Of a stretch of 64,000 nt of DNA, positions 49,101 to 58,883 are shown in pieces; positions within the stretch are counted from its first letter, which is position 1; every line of letters starts with the position of its first letter. This stretch comes from Pratylenchus scribneri (taxonomy: Eukaryota; Nematoda; Chromadorea; Rhabditida; Pratylenchidae): positions 1,674,001-1,738,000 of the forward strand of contig JAQSEB010000110.1 of assembly GCA_030063045.1 (NCBI GenBank), in the 5' to 3' direction. A model generated the notes under the pieces. It saw nothing but the letters and a program-made list of their open reading frames with translations. It was not told the origin of the DNA and searched no databases. The translations under genes were made by a program, and so were the position numbers.

Positions 49101-50008
49101 GATTTTTAGTTCTGATTTTATTCTGATTTTATTTTGATTCTGATTTTTAGTTCTGATTTTATTCTGATTTTTAATTCTGATTTTTAGTTCTGATTTTATT
49201 CTGATTCTGATTTTTAGTTCTAATTTTATTATGATTCTGATTTATTCTGTTTCGGATTTTTATTTTAATTATATTTTAAATTTTCTTATTGCCATTATTT
49301 TAAATTTAAATCAAAAATTGAAATTATTTACACCATTTTAGGAATCGCCCACATTTACATTGTTTTTGTTTAGGAATTGTCCTAGCACCATTTTTAATTC
49401 ATTTTTAATTAAAAATTTGATAAAGGTCCTTACGCTATTGAAACCGATGAATTGAATTATCCAAAATTTGCTGGTAATTTTTGATTATTTTTTTTTGATT
49501 TTAAAACTTTCATAAAGGTCCTTTCCATTTTGAAATTGATGAATTAAAAAATCTGCTGGGAAATAAGAATCCAAATTATAAAAATTTATTGAATGAAATT
49601 ATTGAGAATGTTAAAACAAATGCAACGGAATTGATTCAAAGAAAGGGGATAATAAAAAGCAAAGCAAACTGGTTCAAAGTCGGAGGCAAACCGATTACTG
49701 AATTTAAATTACGAGAAATGATGTTAGCCGAATTTGCGGCATATCTTTGCAATTTGGGCACAGGAAAATCTACAAAATTGGGCGAAGAATGCCGGATGAA
49801 ACATGCAAAGTGGTCAGCGAGTCTTCCCGAGGATATTAAGCAGAAAACGCGTAAAATTGTTTATGGCACAATTGTGGACTACAATGACCGATTGGTACGG
49901 GACAAGTTGAGCGAGGAAACGAATCGAGTGGTAGAAATTATCAAAAATGATCCGGAGAATGTGGAAAAATATTCCAGCAGTACAACGAAGATGGGCAATG
50001 AAAATTAA
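46116..50008 (+). CDS. secreted FAXC/CDR-like (GST-fold) protein with novel C-terminal extension
   Basis: Eight exons (46116-46164, 46209-46393, 46970-47166, 47228-47633, 48199-48363, 48410-48728, 49426-49473, 49518-50008) give 619 residues. The start gives MLFALFLHFLIVNYIQG, a signal peptide or anchor. Residues about 30-130 look like a thioredoxin-fold GST N-domain: YLYLYQFNRTSFAPS, then GTLPFIQYNGE with cis-Pro95. The cysteine usual in FAXC/cadmium-responsive (CDR) proteins is replaced (APLNQF). The GST C-domain signature is FLGGTTPSIGDMALFNIL (323-340), preceded by a long insert (145-279). Residues 441-619 resemble nothing I know and open with two related pieces (GPYAIETDEL, GPFHFEIDEL) from exons 7 and 8. 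Intron 4 starts with GC (gcaagc at 47634). Introns 4 and 6 hold MITEs. Catalysis is doubtful. A binding role is possible. Confidence 0.7.
47661..48076. mobile_element. MITE copy A plus duplicated flank, in FAXC-like intron 4
   Basis: Starts ccgacatttgcagacgaaag (47661). Its partner end reads tttgtccttcaaatgt (to about 47980). These are diverged inverted ends of the family best seen at 55.28-55.62 kb. Copy A and copy B (51.65 kb) are nearly identical and their identity continues past the element (gcattaatgtgctaataag ... ttgttttatgggcta) to 48076. No coding capacity. Confidence 0.7.
48778..49392. mobile_element. inverted-repeat element with ctgattttt-rich interior, FAXC-like intron 6
   Basis: The right end reads gaattgtcctagcaccat (to 49392) and includes ttaggaatcgcccacattta. 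The left end has diverged matching text (gggattcctaaaatgttgca, aggcgattcc). The interior (48830-49240) is a degenerate ttctgatttttagttctgattt array. The same ends bound the element at 63291-63770. Frame shadows in it are not genes. Confidence 0.7.
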
Positions 50009-50788
50009 TTTGAAATCTTTAAAAATGGAGGATTTGATTTTAAATATTTTTTGGATCTTTGGGCATTATTATTTTTGTTATAATCAAAATAATTTTTTCA
50101 TTTTTAAAATTTATTTTATTTGAATTTTATCCAACTTTTTCAATATCTTATGAATTAAAAAATTTCTAATTTAATTAATATTTTATTTTTAAGATCATTT
50201 TTTTAACTTCAATTTTTTAGGCATTATTATTATTATTATTATCAAATTGAATCCTTCTCATTAAGAAAAATTTTTTAAATTAGATTCTCGAACTTTTTAG
50301 TCATAAAAAATATTTATTTTTATTTTTAGAAATATTTTGAATTCTTTTCACTGTTTAAACCTTTTTCTATTTTTAGAATCCAATTTTCATTATTTCAAAG
50401 AATATCGATCCTAATTATCAAAATTAATTAAAAACTTTCCGGAATAATGAATTGCGATTCGAATTTATTAAATTGAAAAAAGTAATGTCAAAAAACAGTT
50501 TCTATTAAATAATAGATAAAATCCATCTTTTAATTTTAAACCAATATTTTATGGATGCAAAAATTTGATCACATCGAAAGGCATAATACCATATAAATGA
50601 TTAAAAATTTAATTTATTTATTAGCAAAATTATTTAATTCCCGAGATAAAAAATAATTTATAAAAAAAAGGATGTTCATTTAAAATGGAAGAATTTAAAA
50701 TTAAATCCAAAATTGATCATCTTCATATTTTTTAATTCTTTCCAACTTTTCCATTTCAATTCACTTCCTCATTCTCACACCATCCTCA
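50009..50788. other. convergent intergenic region after FAXC-like gene
   Basis: AT-rich. Text at 50087-50130 (caaaataattttttcatttt...) recurs at 52073-52120 directly after MITE copy B. The end (50710-50788) is the 3' part of the duplicated Arg/Glu-rich gene unit. No gene seen. Confidence 0.5.
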
Positions 50789-51052
50789 TCATTGTTGCCC
50801 ATTCTGATCAGCATTACGATTTCGTTGCTCTTGACGATATCGAGCCTTCGTTTCGCGCCATTGTCGACGCCGTTCTTCATCCAACCTTCGAACTGCTTCT
50901 TCTCGCCTCCTCAATTCTTCTTCACGCGCTCTCAATTCTCTCATTTCTCGTATTCGCTGTATTTGGCGATGTTGTCTTTCTTCAATTCTTTGCCTTAATT
51001 CTTCATATTGGCGAACTAGCTGCCGTTCACGTTCTGAATCCGAATCGGACAT
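50789..51052 (-). CDS. small Arg/Glu-rich coiled-coil protein A
   Basis: A single-exon frame of 87 residues from MSDSDSERERQLVRQ to NRNADQNGQQ. Nearly every residue from 5 to 75 is Arg, Glu, Gln or a heptad leucine/isoleucine, so it should form one long charged helix. There is no signal peptide or membrane segment. The paralogue at 54359-54625 keeps the frame, start and C-terminal RNRNADQNGQQ despite many base changes, mostly substitutions within charged codons. That argues that the protein is real. The function is not recognisable. The charge pattern resembles SR/RE-type nuclear proteins or structural coiled coils only in composition. Confidence 0.6.
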   Translation of the reverse strand: MSDSDSERERQLVRQYEELRQRIEERQHRQIQRIREMRELRAREEELRRREEAVRRLDEERRRQWRETKARYRQEQRNRNADQNGQQ

Positions 51053-52804
51053 TTTCGTCGTCGAATAATTCAATTGGACTCTGAAAGTATTAAAGGGATT
51101 TAGGTCAAATTGTAAGTATGAAATATGTCAAATTAATTCGCGTATTAAATTTAATAGTAAAATAAAGGGGAATAATGTGGAGAATGATTTTTGGGTCATG
51201 TTATTGACAGATTTTTCATTTTTGTCTCTCTAAAGTTGTTTCTTTTCCTTCAAAAGAGGTTCAATCTTATTCTAGATTGTGAATATTTTCTTTTTTTTTT
51301 ATCAAAATTAGAAATAATTTTATTTGGAAGGAATGAAATAGCGCTTTTAATTTTGTTCAATTTCACAAAATCAATTACTGGAAAATATTAATAAAAAAAA
51401 ATGACAAATTCATTCCAACTGGATAGATTGATGGAATTAAATAATGAATGTGATGAATGAATCAGCGGCGGTGGCGGCAAAAATATGCAAAATTGACGGA
51501 ATCCAGCAGAAAAATAATAAAAAATTCTTTCAGTTTAAAATTTCTTGTTTTCAAAATAAATTATTAAAATTGAAACTGTTTTTTATATTGAGTAATATTT
51601 TTGTGCCTTCGGCGGTTGAGAAGCACAATGAGTGCCATAGAAATGGCTGACCGACATTTGCAGACGAAAGCGTCTGGCGCCGATGATGCTAAAGCTGCTG
51701 TGGCATTATTTATGGCATATTATTAAGCATAAAATTAGCAACAAAATTAAATCGAACATTTTGCCGATTTTGGATATTCACCGAATTATAACCAAAAAAT
51801 GGCCAGAAACATAATTTTAATTAAACCAAACGGGTTTTTGGCCATTATTCGATGAATATTCAACCTTGGTCCAATATTTTTGATATCATTTTGTAGATAA
51901 TTTTATGCGAAATAAAATGCTCAAAACAATTTCACACCATCGGCATCAGACCGTTTTGTCCTTCAAATGTCATAATACGCATTAATGTGCTAATAAGTTC
52001 GGAGAAATAATTCTGTTCTATTGTTATTTTTTTTGGAAGAAAAGTAAATTGTTTTGTTTTATGGGCTAAACCAAAATAATTTTTTCATTTTTAAAATTTA
52101 TTTTATTTGAATTTATCAAACATTATCAGTTATCTTTAAAAGATAAAACGAAAATTCCCTCCCAGCTAATCATAGGAGATTAAAATCAAAAATATATGAA
52201 ATTCAAATATTTTTATCTAAATTTTCTTGAGTTTAATTTTCGAAAGAAAAATTGGCAGAATAATCCAGTCAAAATGGCAATTTAATATTAGAAATGGGAA
52301 AAACGGCCATAAATTCATCAAACATTCTAATTCATAAAATGATTGTAATGGTTCATCTATGTTTTCAAAATATTTTTATTCCATGCCAGAACCCGATTTT
52401 CAATATTTCCTAGAATATGAATCAATTAATTTTTCATAATTTGATAAATTTTATGAAAATATTACAAATTTTCGAGATATTAAACTAAAAGAAATTAGTC
52501 CTTTTTTGGTTGATTTCCTTCAATTTTGCAAATTATTGCCACGTCAGCCACTGATTCATTCATTACATTCATTTCTCAATCCCATCAATCCATCCAGTTG
52601 AATTGAATTTGTCATTTGTCATTTTTATTATAAATTTTTTCCAATGATTGATTTTGTGAAATTGAACAAAACTAATAAGAGCTTTATTTCATTCCTTCAC
52701 AATTCAAATTAAAGTTACTTCGAATTTCGATCAAATATAAAGAAAATATTCACAATCTAAAAGCGGTTTAAACCTCTATATTGAAGGAAATTCTTTTGAA
52801 TAAA
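51053..52804. other. 5' flank of gene A, MITE copy B and AT-rich spacer
   Basis: 51053-51645 matches 54626-55285. MITE copy B spans 51650-51980. A shared flank continues to 52073 and then joins text matching 50087-50130. From 52130 to 52804 it is AT-rich without genes. Confidence 0.5.
51650..52073. mobile_element. MITE copy B plus flank shared with copy A
   Basis: Left end gaccgacatttgcagacgaa, right end tttgtccttcaaatgt, near-identical to copy A at 47.66 kb over the element and about 90 bp beyond. Its left flank instead matches the left flank of copy C at 55.28 kb, so B joins sequence from two contexts. Confidence 0.7.
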
Positions 52805-54010
52805 TTTGTTACATTTTTTTGATCCTAAAGCATAGTTTTCGAGTTCCAAAAGCATTTATGTCTTCTATTTGCCTATATTACCATATAATTATATACTGTA
52901 TATGTTACCATATACCCTGTATATGTTACATTTTTTTGATCCTAAAGCATAGTTTTCGAGTTCCAAAAGCATTTATGTCTTCTATTTGCCTATATTACCA
53001 TATAATTATATACTGTATATGTTACCATATACCCTGTATATGTTTCATTATTTAGATCCTAAAGCATAGTTTTCAAGTTCCAAAAGCATATTTGTCTTCT
53101 ATTTGCTTATCCATATAATTATATACTGTATATGTTACCATATACCCTGTATATGTTTCATTGTTTAGATCCTAAAGCATAGTTTTCAAGTTCCAAAAGC
53201 ATATTTGTCTTCTATTTGCCTATTTTACCATATAATTATATACTGTATATGTTACCATATACCCTGTATATGTTTCATTGTTTAGATCCTAAAGCACATT
53301 TTTCGAGTTCCAAAAGCATATTTGTCTTCTATTTGCTTATCCATATAATTATATACTGTATATGTTACCATATACCCTGTATATGTTTCATTATTTAGAT
53401 CCTAAAGCATAGTTTTCAAGTTCCAAAAGCATATTTGTCTTCTATTTGCTTATCCATATAATTATATACTGTATATGTTACCATATACCCTGTATATGTT
53501 TCATTATTTAGATCCTAAAGCATAGTTTTCAAGTTCCAAAAGCATATTTGTCTTCTATTTGCTTATCCATATAATTATATACTGTATATGTTACCATATA
53601 CCCTGTATATGTTTCATTGTTTAGATCCTAAAGCATAGTTTTCAAGTTCCAAAAGCATATTTGTCTTCTATTTGCCTATTTTACCATATAATTATATACT
53701 GTATATGTTACCATATACCCTGTATATGTTTCATTGTTTAGATCCTAAAGCACATTTTTCGAGTTCCAAAAGCATATTTGTCTTCTATTTGCTTATCCAT
53801 ATAATTATATACTGTATATGTTACCATATACCCTGTATATGTTTCATTATTTAGATCCTAAAGCATAGTTTTCGAGTTCCAAAAGCATTTATGTCTTCTA
53901 TTTGCCTATTTTACCATATAATTATATACTGTATATGTTACCATATACCCTGTATATGTTACATTTTTTTGATCCTAAAGCATAGTTTTCGAGTTCCAAA
54001 AGCATATGTT
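52805..54010. repeat. 113/117-bp satellite array, about 11 units
   Basis: Units begin gatcctaaagcatagttttc and contain gagttccaaaagcat, tgtcttctatttgc, ataattatatactgtatatg and ttaccatataccctgtatat. Unit starts are at about 52821, 52938, 53055, 53168, 53285, 53398, 53511, 53624, 53741, 53854 and 53970. Two length classes differ by four bases around cctattttaccat versus cttatccat. Classes alternate in blocks, suggesting higher-order amplification. Frames across it are shadows. Confidence 0.92.
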
Positions 54011-54358
54011 TTCAAAATTGCTCTATCGTCTAATAAGTTACATTCTTGAAATCTATGCTTATTTAGTCTAAGTTACATTCTTAATTCCGTGGTCTAATTT
54101 TGTTTGGAAAATCAACTCAAAAAATATTACTCTTTTTATTAAGGTTTTTAAATGATTACAGTTCATAAATTTTGAGCCAATTAATATTTCAAATCTATTA
54201 ATGAGCAAAAATTGTCGTAAAATATTTATCAATTTATAAAAAGTGGAATTGTATGTTTATTCAAGAATGGAAGAATTTAATAAAATTTAAATAGGAAATT
54301 GAACATATTTTTTATTCTTTCCATTTCACTTCACTTCCTCATTCTCACACCATCCTCA

Positions 54359-54625
54359 TCATTGTTGCCCATTTTGATCAGCATTACGATTTCGCCGGTT
54401 TTGACGGTATCGAGCCGTCGTTTCACGCCATCGTCGGCGCCGTTCTTCCTCAATCCTTCGAATTGCTTCTTCTCGCCTGATCAATTCTTCTTGACGCGCT
54501 CTCAATTGTTCCATTTCTTGTTGTCGCTGTTCTTGACGTCGTTGTCTTTCTTCATCTCTTTGCCTGGATGCTTCAACTTGGCGGCGAAGATGTTGCCGTT
54601 CACGTTCTGAATCCGAATCGGACAT
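54359..54625 (-). CDS. small Arg/Glu-rich coiled-coil protein B
   Basis: A single-exon frame of 88 residues from MSDSDSERERQHLRR to NRNADQNGQQ. It is the paralogue of the gene at 50789-51052, with the same start context, one extra residue and a Gln/Arg-richer middle (RQRRQEQRQQEMEQLRARQEE). It is predicted to be one charged helix with no targeting signal. An upstream in-frame extension exists but is absent from the paralogue and lies in flank-like text, so I chose the shared MSDSDSE start. Function unknown. Confidence 0.6.
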   Translation of the reverse strand: MSDSDSERERQHLRRQVEASRQRDEERQRRQEQRQQEMEQLRARQEELIRREEAIRRIEEERRRRWRETTARYRQNRRNRNADQNGQQ

Positions 54626-56039
54626 TTTCGCGTCGAATAATTTTATCAAAATTGAGCTTAAAGGGATACAGGGATTATGGTCAAATTGTAGGTATAAAAT
54701 TGGAATTTTGGTCAAATTGTAGCTATAAAATGTCAAAATAATTCGCGTATTAAATTTAGGAATGAACTAAAGAGAAAAAATGTGGAGAATGGTTTTTTGG
54801 GTCTGAATGTTATTGAAATATTTAAATTTTTTTCATTTTTTTGTCTCTAAAATTGTTTCTTTTCTTTCAATAGAAAATAGAGAGGTTCAATCTTATTTTA
54901 GATTGTGAATATTTTCTTTATTTTGATCGAAATTAGAAATAATTTTAATTGGAAGGAATTAAATAGAGCATTTAAATTTTGTTCAATTTCACAGAATCAA
55001 TGACTGGAAAATATTAATAATAAATAAAATGACAAATTCATTCCAATTGGATGGATTGATGGGAGTGAAAAATGAATGTAATGAATGAATCAGCGCTTCA
55101 GCGGCGATGGCGATAAAAATGTGCAAAATTGACGAATCTAATAGAAAAATAGCAAGAAATTCTTTCAGTTAAAAATTTCTTATTTTCAAAATAAATTATT
55201 AAAATTGAAACTGTTTTTTATATTGGGTAATATTTGAGTGTCCACGGTTGAGAAGCATAATGATAATGAGTGCCATTGAAATGGCTGACCGACATTTGCA
55301 GACGAAAGCGTCTGGTGCCGATTGTGGTAAAGCTGCTGTGGCATTGTTTAGGGCACATTATTATGCATAAAATTAGCTATAAAATGATATCAAATACATT
55401 GGCCCATTTTGAATATTCACAGAGTTATAACCAAAAAACTAGCGATTTTATTAAAATTGTATTTCTGGCCGTTTTTTGGACATATCTCTTTGAATAATCA
55501 ACTATGGCCAATGCTTTTGATATTATTTTATAGCTAATTTTATGTTAATAATATGCCTTAAGCAATGCCACAGCAGCTTTACCACCATCGGCACCGGACG
55601 CTTTCGTCCGCAAATGTAGGGTTCGCAAATATGGTAACATTTTAAGGCTTTTTCGAATCGTGTAATACCATTCGACTTGTATCATAGTCATAGAGTTTAG
55701 CTTAGTTGAATATCATATTTATATAAATATATAAGCCTTAAGCAATTTTTACTATTTTGTGAGAAGGATGATAGATGATGTAAGCAAAATTTTACATTTT
55801 ACCCAGTCAGTCAGTAAAATGATTTAATGATGGAATAGAGGAATAAAAATTTTCGATTTGCGTGCATATATAAACCCAATCGCTTTTAAGCAATCAATGA
55901 ATAAAAAAATTGTTTATGAGCAATTCATTCAGTTATCAATATGAATTTAAAGTGAATAAAATTTTGTATTAAAATTTGGTATAAAATTCAATCAAATTTG
56001 ACTAGGCCACATTCCTTCCTCTCCAATCTCCATTCAAAT
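54626..56039. other. 5' flank of gene B, MITE copy C, AT-rich spacer
   Basis: 54626-55285 is the duplicated 5' flank. The MITE is at 55283-55625. From 55626 to 56039 the text is AT-rich 3' flank of the EF-hand gene without other features. Confidence 0.45.
55283..55625. mobile_element. MITE copy C, best-preserved ends
   Basis: Left end acatttgcagacgaaagcgt, then ctggtgccga and gtggtaaagctgctgtggca. The right end is its inverted copy, tgccacagcagctttaccac, then catcggcaccggacgctttcgtccgcaaatgt. Arms are about 55 bp and the total is about 340 bp. No coding capacity and no clear target duplication. It defines the family ends for copies A and B. Confidence 0.75.
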
Positions 56040-58883
56040 TCATTGGACCCATCGGAAGAAGCGAACCGGCGGAGGAATTGGAATTGGTTGGGGCATTCCC
56101 CGTGGTCCATTCGAAGATCCATAATTGGCATTTGGTGCCTGTATTCCGGGCGCAATGGCTGCCGCCTGTTCATTCATGAATGGAGGTGGCACCGGGGCAT
56201 TTGCATTGAAGAAAACCTTTGAATTGAATTTAATGGATGATTTTTGAGTTCAATTTACTTGTCGGTTAGACGATGGCATTGTTGGCTCATTTGCTGGTGG
56301 GAATTTCTCCCAAGGGAAATTGAAATCCAATTCGTGGAATTCTGAGATGAATGGAAAATTTAGTAATTAAATGTTTATTTTATTTTTAATTTTTTCATTA
56401 AAAGATTGTCAAATTGTCTTTTCCTTCATTTTAAATTTTAATTCGGTTAATAAGGAACATTCTCGATAAGCCCTATGTTTCCGGTTAAAATATATCATTA
56501 TAATAAATAATCAGGGACTTAAATTAGATAATTTTTTATTAAATTAAAAATCAAAATTTTGGCAATAAAATGATAATAATTTTTATTTTAATTGGCTCAG
56601 AATTGATCAAATTCTCAAAAAACATAAAATTATCACTGTGAGTGAATTTAAATTTTTTTCCGCATAACTTCATCAATTTTGAATGAATTTTATTAAAATT
56701 TATATTTTTGAATACCCAAAAAATTTACTCTTTAATTTGATAACAAAATCATCAAAATTGGTTCAGAATTAGTTGAAGTATTTTAAAAGACTTCAAATTT
56801 GGCTAGTAAATTCTATTCTCTTTTTTTTACATTATAGCTTATAGGAAGAAGAAATGCCCATTCATTTTTCATTTTCCCTTGGCGTTTCGAGAGGTCAATC
56901 CCCTTTTTCTTTCGAAAGGTCAATTCTTCTTTAAATAAAGAAGCAATACCTACAATGCCTAGAATATAACAAATTTGGACACTTTTTGGCTTATATTTTA
57001 GATGAAAATAATTAACTTTTTTTAAATAAATCCAAAAATATAAAATTTTCTGGTCATTTATTTAATTATAATTACCATCCAAATTCAACCGCTGATTGGC
57101 ATCTTTGTCGAATTGTCGGAACACTTCCGGCAATTGTGCCACACTCCTTTGAAGAGTTCCATTGATATAGGCGCCCAGCTCGTCCACGCTTAGTTCCCCA
57201 TCTTTATTTCCATCATTTTTCTAAATTTTGGGCAATTTAATTTTGGAGTTTTTATTTGAATTTGCCTGCAATGTGAAATTTGAAGCATTCAACATGGCCG
57301 CCTTCCTTTGTTCATCCAGCCGTTGGACAAATGAGTCAAATTCGGTTTTGGTCACTTTCCCATCGCCTTAAATAAAAATTTTAGAAATTAATTTATTTTT
57401 TAAATTTTTGTAAATTTCAGAATTTAAATTTAAATGGCTTTAAATTTTTTGAAATGAAGATAGAATTGAACAATTTTCCTAAAAAATTATTCAAGCAGTG
57501 TGCAATGCAATTTTAGAATATTTGGAAGAAAAATGGGAAAAAAATAAGTTCAAAAATGTCCAATAAAATTAAATTTTTTATTTGCCAATTCAATTTATAA
57601 ATATATAAATTCAGAAAAAATGGCAAAAAATTTGTTCAAAAAATATACTATAAAATTAAAAATTTCTTAAAAATTTTTTTAGTTTAATTTTAAATTATTC
57701 AGAAAAAAAATTAGAAGAAATTAGTCTCAAAGAAGACCAGAAAAATTTTTATGTGAAAATTTATCAATTTAATTTAATAATTTCAGATAAAAATGGGAAC
57801 AAATTAATTCAAAAAATTCAAAAAAATTATTTTTAAAAATTTATTTTCCCAAATTTATTTTGCTTTCTTACGATTTGTATCGATGTCATTGAATTCAGTT
57901 CGAACCGATTCCACATAATATCGATCTCGGTTCATGTAATCCTGGAGATTTATGGCATTATCCCCATCGGCATCAATTCGCGCAAACATTTCATCTGTAA
58001 AAGAAAGAAATTAAAAATTATTCTAATTTTTTCCATTTATATGCACATGTCTAACGAATAAATTTAGTTAATTTTTCATGAAATTTTAATTAATTTTTTC
58101 TGATGAAAATTACTCGATTTTCATGCGTATGCTTTGAGGGCAAATTAAATTATTTTTTATGTATTTTTATTTTTTAAACAATTTATTTATCAGTATCCTG
58201 GATCTATCCAATATCCAATAATGCCAATAAAGAAATATTTTAATTTAAATTTTTTAAAAATATTTATTTTTTAATCATTTTTTCCTATGATGACCTAAAT
58301 GCTATATAATTAAATAATGAAGAATTATGATCTTGGAAAATTAAATGTGATGAAAAAATCCAAAAAATTTCCTAAATAAAAATTATTTTAATTTGCTTGC
58401 TGATGCCGATCATAAATTCTTATTAAATTAATTTAAAAATTTTAACCAAAATAATATCCTCTACAATTTACCTTTGCTCTCCGGCTTCAATGGTGCAAAT
58501 GGCTGCTGTTGGATTGAATCAGCAAACGGTGTGGTTGGTGGCGGCGATTGTCTGGCCACAATTGGTGCCTTCTTCGCTTGCTCTTTGCCATTTTCGTCCA
58601 CATTTCCCTTTTCTTTTGTAATTGATGCAATTGTGGTCGTAGGAGTTGGCATTGCTCCCATTTGTTCGCCAGAGGATGGCGGTTTTGCCAATTGTGCCGT
58701 CGGCGGTGAAGTGGAATCCGCTGTGGAATTGGCTGGTCCATCGAATTGTGGTTGAAGTTCAGTTTCATGAGGTGCATCATTTATTGTAGATTGGATGGCG
58801 GCAGAATCATTGGCGCAAAATGCGCAATTGAGAAGAAGGAAACAAATTGAAATAGACAAAATGGATGAAGATGGTGGCATCAT
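56040..58883 (-). CDS. secreted protein with four EF-hands and Pro-rich ends
   Basis: Six exons (58883-58472, 57994-57872, 57366-57266, 57220-57076, 56341-56259, 56216-56040) give 346 residues. A signal peptide (SSSILSISICFLLLNCAFCA) precedes a Pro/Thr/Ser/Gln-rich low-complexity segment to about residue 137. Four EF-hand loops follow with standard acidic positions: DADGDNAINLQD (145-156), DTNRDGKVTKTE (176-187), DGNKDGELSVDE (215-226) and DKDANQRLNLDE (250-261). The C-terminus is Pro-rich (APVPPPF, IPIPPPVRFF) and ends without an HDEL-type retention signal, so secretion is more likely than ER residence. It probably binds calcium. The closest architecture is calumenin/reticulocalbin-like, but it is shorter in EF-hands. 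Intron 3 begins with GC (gcaaat at 57265). No partner can be inferred from neighbours. Confidence 0.87.

Larger units (their letters stand above)
50700..55625. repeat. duplicated locus: 50.70-51.98 kb and 54.29-55.62 kb
   Basis: Both copies hold, in order, the 3' flank (cattctcacaccatcctcat), the Arg/Glu-rich gene, an AT-rich 5' flank (cattccaactggatngattgatgg, aatgaatcagcg) and a MITE preceded by gagtgccatngaaatggctg. The copies are diverged by many substitutions and small indels. The 52.1-54.0 kb spacer between them is not duplicated. Confidence 0.75.

Noticed and set aside
52819..53854. Repeated small hydrophobic frames (YYHIIIYCICYHIPCICF)
   Set aside because: By-product of the 113/117-bp satellite. 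Frames are interrupted by the length changes.
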